From the NCBI GenBank assembly GCA_002733805.1, contig NVXG01000030.1:1-64000 (forward strand): 64,000 nt of DNA. The letters are read 5' to 3'. The notes under the pieces are model-generated. The model saw only the letters and a list, made by a program, of their open reading frames with translations, had not been told where the DNA came from and did not search any database. The DNA is from Robiginitomaculum sp. Its GTDB lineage: Bacteria; Pseudomonadota; Alphaproteobacteria; Caulobacterales; Maricaulaceae. This document shows, piece by piece, positions 11,279 to 19,743 of the stretch; position 1 is the stretch's first letter, and each line of letters opens with the position of its first letter. Position numbers and translations under genes: made by a program.

Positions 11279-12150
11279 TCAACTTCCCCGACAAATTTGC
11301 GGATAGCCGCCCAGCTTTGTGGTTCGATTAAAGTTGGTGCGTGACCAACGTTCGGCACAATGCTTACGGCTAGATCGGGTTTTCGTGATTTCATTGTCTG
11401 GAGAGTTTCGGCCGACAGAATGTCACTGATTCCGCCTCGGATTACCAAGGTTGGTATTTCTTTTAAAGCCATAAACAAGGGCCATAAATCAGCCAAATCC
11501 TGATTGCCTGGCGTTACCGATTGACTGATTTTCGGATCGTAATTGACGATCAATTGACCATTCTCGTCGTTGCGAAAGGTTTTTTTAGCAAAATCCAGCC
11601 AGAATTCATGACCCGTTTCATTGGGATAGGCGGCTCCATTGATCTGTTTGATCCGGTTGGCCGCATCATCCCAAGAGGTCACAGGCGTACTTTTACCCAC
11701 ATATCCTTGAATACGGGCCAAGCCCTTTGGATCAATCTCTGGCCCAATATCATTGATGATGGCGCCGGTCATGCGCTCGGGCGCGGCTGACGCGGCGATC
11801 ATGGTCATCAATCCGCCCATGCTGGTTCCAATGAAAAGTGCTTTTTTGATGCTCAAATGGTCGAGTAATCCCAGCATATCTCCGGTATAGATCAGCGGGC
11901 TATAGCGCGCCGGGTCTGTCTCCGGGTCAGAATCTCCACGGCCACGTTGCGAGGCGGTGATTACTTTTCGTCCCATCATGGCAAGGCGAGGGGCCAGATC
12001 TTCAAAATCCAGTAGACTGCGGGTCAATCCATGCAGACACAGGATCGGCACGCCGGTTTCTTCACCGCCCATCGCTTCATAGACGCGGTAGGCAATCTGC
12101 GGCCCTTCTGCGGTTTGCATCTTGTGGTCGGAAAAGTCGGGCTTTTGCAT
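11275..12150 (-). CDS. alpha/beta hydrolase
   Basis: LCLHGLTRSLLDFEDLAPRLA, FIGTSMGGLMTM nucleophile elbow, C-terminal NVGHAPTL histidine. Confidence 0.88.
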   Translation of the reverse strand: MQKPDFSDHKMQTAEGPQIAYRVYEAMGGEETGVPILCLHGLTRSLLDFEDLAPRLAMMGRKVITASQRGRGDSDPETDPARYSPLIYTGDMLGLLDHLSIKKALFIGTSMGGLMTMIAASAAPERMTGAIINDIGPEIDPKGLARIQGYVGKSTPVTSWDDAANRIKQINGAAYPNETGHEFWLDFAKKTFRNDENGQLIVNYDPKISQSVTPGNQDLADLWPLFMALKEIPTLVIRGGISDILSAETLQTMKSRKPDLAVSIVPNVGHAPTLIEPQSWAAIRKFVGEVD

Positions 12151-12196
12151 TTGTCTACCTAAAATTGTGCCAAGTTCACCCTATGGATAGGCGATT

Positions 12197-13138
12197 TCAA
12201 TCCGATTTTCTAGCCGTCAAAAAGTCGCGGACAATCTGGGCGCTTTTCACTGGCTTTTCTTCCTGGCCCATATGGCCGACATCTTCCAGCAAGACAAATC
12301 TGGCGTCTTGTATGGCTTCGACAATTTGCTGACCTTGGGCGGGCGGGATCAATCGATCCTGCCCACCCCAAAGCACTAAAGTTGGGGCTGTTATCCAAGC
12401 CAGTTGCCGCAAAGGGTCAGGCATGGTGAACATGGCAATATGGGCAATCAATGCATCTGCATTGCCTTGGCGCAACATCATGTCCTGCATGCTCTGCAAC
12501 CGGGTATCCGTCAGCCGGGAAGGGTCGGCCCACAAAAACACTGCTGCCTGTTTTAGTCCGGACATCGGCGCAAAGCGCAAAAACGCCGCCATGGCAGCCG
12601 GTGCTTTGACGGGTTCATCGTGAACCGCGTTAAACGCAAAGGCCGGACCATCAACCAAAATCAATTTTTCAACACGATCCGGAAATTGCGCGGCAAACCG
12701 CCATGCAATGGTGCCACCTAATGAGTTTCCAGCTAGATTGACTGTCTTCAGTTCCAATGAATCGAGTAGTTTTTCCAAAAAAAATGCACGTTGTTGCGGC
12801 GTATATCTCTGTTTTGGATCAGGTCCAGTCAGGCCGTGCCCCAGCAGATCATAGCGCACAATGCGAAAATCGCGTTGTAATTCAGCAACCCAACCATCCC
12901 AGCTTTCCAACGAATAACTGAACCCATGCAACAGCACCAAAACCGGCGCTTGGTCCGGCCCCTCGATCCGCACCCGGACCCGAGCACCATCAATTTCAAT
13001 AAAACGATCGTCGGCAGTCAAATACCGGGCTTCAAGTTCTGCTGGCACATTGCCCTCGCTCTTTTGGGAGACCCAAACCCAACCGGCAATTACGGCGATC
13101 AGAATTACGGCCAACGCGATCCAAAAAAACTTCTTCAT
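12197..13138 (-). CDS. membrane-anchored alpha/beta hydrolase
   Basis: N-terminal TM MKKFFWIALAVILIAVIAGWVWV; LLHGFSYSLESWDGW, LAGNSLGGTIAW, DVGHMGQEE. Confidence 0.88.
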   Translation of the reverse strand: MKKFFWIALAVILIAVIAGWVWVSQKSEGNVPAELEARYLTADDRFIEIDGARVRVRIEGPDQAPVLVLLHGFSYSLESWDGWVAELQRDFRIVRYDLLGHGLTGPDPKQRYTPQQRAFFLEKLLDSLELKTVNLAGNSLGGTIAWRFAAQFPDRVEKLILVDGPAFAFNAVHDEPVKAPAAMAAFLRFAPMSGLKQAAVFLWADPSRLTDTRLQSMQDMMLRQGNADALIAHIAMFTMPDPLRQLAWITAPTLVLWGGQDRLIPPAQGQQIVEAIQDARFVLLEDVGHMGQEEKPVKSAQIVRDFLTARKSD

Positions 13139-13165
13139 TGTTTGCTCCAAGCAAATGTAAACTTC

Positions 13166-13201
13166 AAACCAAACAGGGGCACACCGATCGGTGCGCCCCT
13201 G
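13166..13201 (-). terminator. Terminator-like hairpin after the TonB-dependent receptor gene
   Basis: Minus strand CAGGGGCGCACCGATCGGTGTGCCCCTG (near-perfect 14-bp stem, one GU) followed by TTTGGTTT. Confidence 0.6.
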
Positions 13202-13225
13202 CTGTGTCAGCAATCATCATGTGGC

Positions 13226-15523
13226 CTAATGGCGCCAGACCAACGTCGCGGTAATGGTTCGGGGTGCACCAAAAAACGCGGTCAAATTGCCTTCCAGTCC
13301 CAGTGTGGTATTGGTGACAAAATCATATCCGGCAACTTTGTATTTCTCATCGGTAATGTTCTTGGCGTGAATGCCAAACTGCCAGCTTTTATCATCACTG
13401 TTCCAAATCAAAGATGAGTTCCACAGCGCAAAGGCGTCCTGATCAATTGGCGAAGCCAGCTCGAACTGTTGCGAGTCGCCCCGATACGAAATTGTATTTA
13501 AGAAGGTCAGGTTTCCGTTTTGAAACGGTGCGCTATAGTTCAAAGTAGCCGATGCGGTTAGATCCGGGGTATTTTGCACCTTCGCTATATTTGAAATATC
13601 CACACCAAACGCGTTGATAAATACCTTGTAGTCAGCGTCCAATACACCCAAAGCCCATTGCACGGACCATGCATCGCCCGGTGTGAAGGCATCATTCGCT
13701 AATTGCAAATTCCCCTCAAACTCCAACCCTTTGATTTCGATAGAGCCGGCATTGGAGGTCACACCGGTAAAGGTGTCATTTATCCCATCGCCATCGGTAT
13801 CCAACCCAACGGAACCCGGCACCTGCACATCCTTATAATCGGCATAGAAGGCTGAAATGGAATGGCTATATGCGCCCATTTGAGTTTTCCAGCCAATTTC
13901 ATAACTGTCCACTTCTTCCGGTTCAAAAGCCATGAACTGAAAGATTTCAGCCTGACTTACATTGCCATCGCTATTCAAATCAGGCGCGCCGGTCGATTGT
14001 GCCCGCGGATCAAAGCCGCCGCCTTTGAAGCCCTGACTAAAGCTGACATAGAAATTATTGTTTGCATCCGGCTTCCAAGCCAGTGAAATATGCGGACTAA
14101 AATCGGTCCAGGAATTAGTGCCGTTGAAGTCAGAAGTAACAGCAATCGGGAAGCCGGTTCCACCAAATGTAGGTGAAAACCCACCTAAGAACGTGGTCCG
14201 CAGCACTTGTGCAGTGCGCTGATCATCTGTGTACCGTCCGCCCAGTGTAAGGCTGAATTTATCAGTCAAATCATAGGTGAAATCGCCAAATACCGACCAG
14301 GTTTCAGTGCCTACATCACCAAGGGTTTGCGCTTGCAAGCCGGGTAATCCGATAAGCCCGCCCAGATCAGCCAACAACACGTCAAATACATTGAAGGTTT
14401 GCGCGTCGAGATAATAGAACCCCGCGACACCGGAAAGTTTGTCGCTCTGATACAACACTTGAAATTCTTCAGAGAATTGCTCGTTATTTACTTGAAAGGG
14501 TGCTTCCAGATCAGAGTTGGGCAGACTGTCAAAATCGATCGGGGAAATCGTGTCATCATCGCGATAGGCCAGAATGTTGCGGAACGTCCAATTTGGATTG
14601 GCTTGCCATTCGGCTAGGAAGTTGATGCCTTTTGATTTGACCTCCTGATCAACAATGGTCAGCCCGGCCCGGGTATCAAACACATTATCCAGAACCGGCG
14701 CGCCGGTAAACCCGCCAACCAACAGGCGGTGCCCGTTTTTGGCATTGGAATCATCGTCCATAATATCGCCACTTACGCGCAAAAATAGGCCATTGCCCGG
14801 CTCAAACTCGGCTGATAATCGACCGGCCCAAACCGATTTGTTGTAATTGTCCTGACCGGTGGTCAAGTTGTCGCCATACCCGCTATGGGACAAGCGAGCC
14901 ACTGATCCGCCAACGCGAAATGTATCGCTTAACGGCGCGCTAGCCATCACAATGCCGTCCAACTGGTTGTAGGAGCCTGCGTTTAACTTGACCGACATTG
15001 TTGGTTTTTCTGGATTGATCCGTTTAGTCACATACTTGACTGCGCCACCAATGGTATTTCGGCCATACAGAGTGCCTTGTGGTCCGCGTAATATCTCAAT
15101 GCGTTCAACTTCATAAATATCCAAAACAGCGGCTTGCGGGCGATTGAGGTAGACATCATCCAGATAAATACCAACGCCCGGCTCAAACCCGGCAACCGGA
15201 TCTTGTTGTCCAACACCACGAATAAAGGCGGTCAATGTGGAGTTGGTCGCACGAGAGTATTCCAGCGTCACATTTGGAGTGGTTTCATTCAATGCGGTGA
15301 TATCTGCCGCACCACTTAATTCCAATGCTTCGCCAGAATACGCTGTAATCGACATGGGAACATCAAGAATTGATTCTTCTCGTCTTCGAGCCGTAACCGT
15401 AATGGTATCAGGTCGAACCGCCGCTGCGTCTTGCGAGAACGAAGGGCTAGCGGCCAGAACGGGCAATACAAAAACACTTGCCAGTAAGGCGCGGCCATAA
15501 ATGCTGGTTTTTAATTTGGTCAT
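13226..15523 (-). CDS. TonB-dependent receptor
   Basis: Signal peptide, ITVTARRREESILDVPMSITAYS, plug RILRGPQGTLYGRNTIGGAV, C-terminal GAPRTITATLVWRH beta-strand. Confidence 0.95.
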   Translation of the reverse strand: MTKLKTSIYGRALLASVFVLPVLAASPSFSQDAAAVRPDTITVTARRREESILDVPMSITAYSGEALELSGAADITALNETTPNVTLEYSRATNSTLTAFIRGVGQQDPVAGFEPGVGIYLDDVYLNRPQAAVLDIYEVERIEILRGPQGTLYGRNTIGGAVKYVTKRINPEKPTMSVKLNAGSYNQLDGIVMASAPLSDTFRVGGSVARLSHSGYGDNLTTGQDNYNKSVWAGRLSAEFEPGNGLFLRVSGDIMDDDSNAKNGHRLLVGGFTGAPVLDNVFDTRAGLTIVDQEVKSKGINFLAEWQANPNWTFRNILAYRDDDTISPIDFDSLPNSDLEAPFQVNNEQFSEEFQVLYQSDKLSGVAGFYYLDAQTFNVFDVLLADLGGLIGLPGLQAQTLGDVGTETWSVFGDFTYDLTDKFSLTLGGRYTDDQRTAQVLRTTFLGGFSPTFGGTGFPIAVTSDFNGTNSWTDFSPHISLAWKPDANNNFYVSFSQGFKGGGFDPRAQSTGAPDLNSDGNVSQAEIFQFMAFEPEEVDSYEIGWKTQMGAYSHSISAFYADYKDVQVPGSVGLDTDGDGINDTFTGVTSNAGSIEIKGLEFEGNLQLANDAFTPGDAWSVQWALGVLDADYKVFINAFGVDISNIAKVQNTPDLTASATLNYSAPFQNGNLTFLNTISYRGDSQQFELASPIDQDAFALWNSSLIWNSDDKSWQFGIHAKNITDEKYKVAGYDFVTNTTLGLEGNLTAFFGAPRTITATLVWRH

Positions 15524-15599
15524 GTGGTTCTCCCCAACCTGCAAGATTCAAGTGCTGATATATCGCACGATGTGCAGCTCTGTTTCAGTTGGTTAGATA

Positions 15600-15619
15600 A
15601 TTTCAACGTTGTATGAAAT
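15600..15619. promoter_or_regulatory. Candidate TetR operator, site 1 (upstream of TonB receptor gene)
   Basis: ATTTCAACGTTGTATGAAAT: perfect 6-bp inverted arms ATTTCA/TGAAAT; abuts a minus-strand TTGACA; near-identical copy at 16461..16480. Confidence 0.55.
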
Positions 15620-15745
15620 GTCAAGTTATTTTCTACACTTGTTTAATTTTGGTTTTTAGTGTTGCATTCAACAAACAGCAGCGGCTTGCGAATTGGACCA
15701 AAATTCCGTAGTGATTTGCCAAAGACATAATAGAAGAACGATTTT

Positions 15746-16402
15746 ATGGCCAAAAGAGGCGACGTAACACGAAACAAAATCCAGGATGCAGCAGAAGAAC
15801 TGTTTGCAGCTAGAGGTTTTTATGGCGTGACTGTGCGAGAAATCACCCGACTGGCCGGTGTGGATACGGCGCTGGCAAACTACTATTTTGGTTCCAAGAA
15901 AAACCTGTTTGACAGTGTCTTGCTCCGCAGGGCGGAAGGGCTGAACGAAGCCCGGCTAAAAGCGCTAGAAGACGTTGAGCGCGAAGCAGGGGACAACCCA
16001 CCCGACCTTGAAAAAGTTATTGATGCCTTCACCCACCCCTTGCTGGATCGTTCAGAACGCGGCGGGCCAGAGTGGAAATCCTATTTTGCTCTGATTGCAC
16101 AGGTAAACAATTCGCCAGAATGGGGAGGGCGGATGATGACGGAGTATTTCGACCCCTTGGTTCGCCGGTTTATTGCCGCGATCAAACGGGCGCTACCCAA
16201 CACGCCTGATGAGGATATATATTGGGCTTATCATTTCTTATCTGGTGCTTTGGTGCTGACCTTTGCCGAGACCGGCCGGATTGATAATTTGTCGGATGGG
16301 CTGTGCCGTTCCAGTGATCTGGAAAGTGTGCACCGCCGGTTACCGCCATTTATTGCGGCTGGGTTTCGGGCATTAAAAGAACGAGACAGCGAAAAATCAT
16401 AA
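15746..16402 (+). CDS. TetR/AcrR family transcriptional regulator
   Basis: TRNKIQDAAEELFAARGFYGVTVREITRLAGVDTALANYYFGSKKNLFDSVL N-terminal HTH. Confidence 0.95.
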   Translation: MAKRGDVTRNKIQDAAEELFAARGFYGVTVREITRLAGVDTALANYYFGSKKNLFDSVLLRRAEGLNEARLKALEDVEREAGDNPPDLEKVIDAFTHPLLDRSERGGPEWKSYFALIAQVNNSPEWGGRMMTEYFDPLVRRFIAAIKRALPNTPDEDIYWAYHFLSGALVLTFAETGRIDNLSDGLCRSSDLESVHRRLPPFIAAGFRALKERDSEKS

Positions 16403-16460
16403 TCTTTGGCTACGCTTTGGATATTGTTCGCTAAAAATTACATCATCCAATAGAAAACTT

Positions 16461-16480
16461 ATTTCAACGTAGTATGAATT
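16461..16480. promoter_or_regulatory. Candidate TetR operator, site 2 (upstream of AMP-ligase)
   Basis: ATTTCAACGTAGTATGAATT; matches site 1 at 17 of the first 18 positions; TTGACA starts at 16484. Confidence 0.55.
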
Positions 16481-16604
16481 TCCTTGACATTCGCTCCAAG
16501 TTTGAATTTGCTTTCCGTACAACCAATCGGAGCAGAACCATCTACATCATCGTCTTTTTTACACTAGAAGTGAACAAAATGCTTTCTGTCAGGCGGGGTT
16601 TTGC

Positions 16605-18206
16605 ATGACAAATGCCAATCCATCCGACTTGGTTCACTCCACAATACACCGAACGGACACTGGCCTGACCGGACGCGCACCCATGTTTTCAGATATTCTT
16701 GCCCTGCATGGCAAATGGCGCGCCAACAAACCCGCTTTGGTCGATAATGGTCAACCAATCAGTTGGGCTGAACTCGATGCTAGCGCTAATCAGGTTGCGA
16801 ATGCTCTATTGGCATCTGGGCGAACAAAAGGCGATGTGATCGCACTTTTGATGCAAAATGGCCGTGAAATGGTTGAAGGTCTGCTCGGCATTGCCAAAGC
16901 CGGAATGGTTTCGGCTCCCTTGAACCTGTCGGTCACGGACGAAGCCATAGAGGCGATGATCAAGGACGCGGATGCCAAGGGCATTTTGACCAGTTCTGAT
17001 CAGGCCATTCGGCTTTGCTCCAACAAAACCATTATGGAACTGCCCCTTAAAGTTACCTGCGAGTCCAATAGAGAAATCGAAAATTGGATGAATTGGGGCG
17101 ACTGGCTCAAGGAACAATCCCAACAGGCACCAGATTGCCGATTGGAACCAGGTGATCCGTTTAATATCATCTATTCTTCCGGAACCACCGGACAACCCAA
17201 AGGAATTGTACACACCCAGCAAACAAGGCTGGACTGGGCTTATGATCTATCGATTGCACTGCGATACCACGGAAATTCGCGCACCTTATGCACCTTAAAT
17301 TTGTACTCCAACATTGCCTGGGTGCAAATGATGTGTACTTGGCTGGCCGGGGGAACCTTGTATTTGCTGCGTAATTTTGATGCCGGGGACGTGCTAACTC
17401 AAATTGAAACCCATAAAATCAGCCACACCGCCATGGTTCCTGTACAGTTTCAACGCCTGCTGGATCACAAGTCTGCGGCACAAACTGATCTAAGCTCCAT
17501 GCAAGCCATGATGTCTTGCGGTTCTCCATTGCATGAAGAATTAAAAGCCAGGATTTTTGATCGATTTTCCTGCGGCATCATTGAGTTATACGGATTGACC
17601 GAGGGCGTGATCACCACATTGGAGCCAGAAGAAATAGAGGGGCGGTTGGCCTCAGTAGGCCGCCCGTTGATCGGTACTGATCTTTGCTTGCTGGACGATA
17701 ACGATCAATTGTGTCCCATTGGGCAGGCTGGGGAGATCCTAAGCCGGGGGCGTATTGTCATGCCGGGCTATCACAATCGATCCGATGCCAACCAGCAATG
17801 CACATGGATCGACCCGCAGGGCAGGGCGTGGCTCCGTACCGGCGATATTGGAAAACTGGATGCCGAAGGCTATCTCTATATTGTGGATCGCAAGAAAGAC
17901 ATGATCCTATCCGGTGGGCAAAATATCTATCCAGCCGATATCGAAGCCGTTTTGGTTGAACACGCGCAAGTGCGTGACGCAGCAATTATAGGCATTCCAT
18001 CCAAAGACTGGGGAGAAACGCCAATCGCATGGGTCGAGCCCAAAGCAGATACGAAACCGGACACCGATGAAATTATGGAATGGCTCAATCAACGAGTGGG
18101 CAAACGACAGAGAATTCGGGCGGTTTATCTGATTGACACCTTACCTCGCAATCCAAATGGCAAGGTCTTGAAGCGAGAGTTGCGTGATATTTCAACTGCC
18201 GGGTAA
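16605..18206 (+). CDS. AMP-dependent acyl-CoA synthetase/ligase
   Basis: IIYSSGTTGQPKGIVHT, ELYGLTEG, WLRTGDIGKLDAEGYLYIVDRKKDMILSGGQNIYPADIE, LPRNPNGKVLKREL. Confidence 0.95.
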   Translation: MTNANPSDLVHSTIHRTDTGLTGRAPMFSDILALHGKWRANKPALVDNGQPISWAELDASANQVANALLASGRTKGDVIALLMQNGREMVEGLLGIAKAGMVSAPLNLSVTDEAIEAMIKDADAKGILTSSDQAIRLCSNKTIMELPLKVTCESNREIENWMNWGDWLKEQSQQAPDCRLEPGDPFNIIYSSGTTGQPKGIVHTQQTRLDWAYDLSIALRYHGNSRTLCTLNLYSNIAWVQMMCTWLAGGTLYLLRNFDAGDVLTQIETHKISHTAMVPVQFQRLLDHKSAAQTDLSSMQAMMSCGSPLHEELKARIFDRFSCGIIELYGLTEGVITTLEPEEIEGRLASVGRPLIGTDLCLLDDNDQLCPIGQAGEILSRGRIVMPGYHNRSDANQQCTWIDPQGRAWLRTGDIGKLDAEGYLYIVDRKKDMILSGGQNIYPADIEAVLVEHAQVRDAAIIGIPSKDWGETPIAWVEPKADTKPDTDEIMEWLNQRVGKRQRIRAVYLIDTLPRNPNGKVLKRELRDISTAG

Positions 18207-18264
18207 CGAGACCGGACCCCATCATCAAAAGTTAAACATCAGCTTCGTGACAAGACTAGAAATA

Positions 18265-18354
18265 TGGCGGATGGGGAGGGATTCGAACCCCCGAGACGCT
18301 TCCACGCCCGCTGGTTTTCAAGACCAGTGCATTCAACCACTCTGCCACCCATCC
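18265..18354 (-). tRNA. tRNA-Ser (anticodon UGA), CCA encoded
   Basis: GGATGGGTGGCAGAGTGGTTGAATGCACTGGTCTTGAAAACCAG...GGTTCGAATCCCTCCCCATCCGCCA; acceptor GGATGGG/CCCATCC, discriminator G, long variable arm. Confidence 0.95.
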
Positions 18355-18641
18355 GCAAGTTGAGCGCAGGGAGTAGCAAGCCCCGGCGTATCGGGCAAGC
18401 CCGGATTAGCATGTCAGAACTGACTTTAATAAAAACAATAAAGTTACATCCTGATTTGTCCCAATCCGGGAAATAAATGCCACAATTTGGTTCAATGTTT
18501 CATCGCATTCAATTCAAGTTTTTTGCTGGCTGGTCATTATTGGGTAACCATCTCGTTTAAGCGAAGATTCAAGTTCTTGGCTTAAGGTTTGATATATCCA
18601 GAAAACCCGGGCCAACCGGGTGAGGCGATGCTTCGCGAAAA

Positions 18642-19670
18642 GTGGGGCCAATAAAAGGAAGACCAAGAATGGTTCTCGCAAGTGAAGTAATCAACTTTTT
18701 TCCGACTCGAATTCTTAGAAACATCATGATTGTTGGTGCAGCCAGTCTGGCCACCGCTTGTGCGTCAGGTGGCGGCTATCAAACCAACAATGGTGGCAGT
18801 TGGGGCGCGCCAGATTACCACAAATCTGGTAAGAACTCGAAATATGCAAAAGCCAGCAGAGGCAGGCAACTCCCATCGACTCGCGGATCAAGTGGCGGCC
18901 ACCAAAAAATTGGTCGCCCCTATACGGTTTCCGGTAAAACCTACGTTCCAGCCCGTGATGATAATTATAACCGGGTTGGCATCGGCTCTTGGTATGGCCC
19001 TAACTTCCATGGCAAAAAAACCGCCAACGGCGAAACATTTGACCAAAACGCCATGACCGCAGCGCATCCGACCTTACCTTTGCCATCGGTGGTTCGCGTG
19101 ACCAATCTGGGAAATGGCAAGCAAATCCTGGTGCGGGTTAATGACCGGGGGCCGTTCGTTGACAACCGGATGATTGATTTGTCCAAACGTGCCGCAACCG
19201 AGCTTGGTTACAAATCAAAAGGTATCGCGAAATTACGTGTCGAGTATATTGGCCCGGCTCGTTTGAACGGTGCCCGTCTGCCCATTCGGCAAACGTCTGC
19301 CAGTACCAGACCTGAAAGCCGCGCAAACATTTATCAAGCAGTGGTGAAACAAAAACCAGTGCAAAAGGCTGCAAATATCTGGCCAGAAGATCCTGCAAAG
19401 AAATATAGTATTGCCCTATCGCGTCCCAGAACCTCCGCCAGTGGTTGGTTTGTGCAGGCTGGTGCCTATTCCAACAAAGGGCGCGCCAAGCAAATTGCCA
19501 GCAATATGCACCTTGCCACTCAGCCAATTGTACAAACTGCTTATGTAAATAACCGATATATCTACCGCGTATTGGTTGGACCATTCGCCCAAAAATCCCA
19601 AGCTGTCAGCCAGCACGCGGAAGTAGTTGCTGCCGGTTTTGTCAAAGCAAGGGTTACCGAACAAAACTGA
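18642..19670 (+). CDS. rlpA: RlpA-like septal ring lytic transglycosylase with SPOR domain
   Basis: GIGSWYGPNFHGKKTANGETFDQNAMTAAHPTLPLPSVVRVTNL...VNDRGPF; C-terminal GWFVQAGAYSNKGRAKQIA SPOR; lipobox-like LATAC. Start may be 18642 or 18669. Confidence 0.92.
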   Translation: MGPIKGRPRMVLASEVINFFPTRILRNIMIVGAASLATACASGGGYQTNNGGSWGAPDYHKSGKNSKYAKASRGRQLPSTRGSSGGHQKIGRPYTVSGKTYVPARDDNYNRVGIGSWYGPNFHGKKTANGETFDQNAMTAAHPTLPLPSVVRVTNLGNGKQILVRVNDRGPFVDNRMIDLSKRAATELGYKSKGIAKLRVEYIGPARLNGARLPIRQTSASTRPESRANIYQAVVKQKPVQKAANIWPEDPAKKYSIALSRPRTSASGWFVQAGAYSNKGRAKQIASNMHLATQPIVQTAYVNNRYIYRVLVGPFAQKSQAVSQHAEVVAAGFVKARVTEQN

Positions 19671-19711
19671 GCGCAGTCTTTGCTCATTAAATTGAATCGT
19701 GTCATGAAGAG

Positions 19712-19736
19712 GGGCGGCCAATAGGCCGCCCTTTTT
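19712..19736 (+). terminator. Rho-independent terminator-like hairpin
   Basis: GGGCGGCC-AATA-GGCCGCCC-TTTTT, perfect 8-bp stem plus U-tract. Confidence 0.85.
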
Positions 19737-19743
19737 ATTGATC

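Noticed and set aside
18264-18476. 70-aa ORF MADGEGFEPPRRFHARW...
   Set aside because: Reads through the antisense of tRNA-Ser; a well-known type of spurious ORF.
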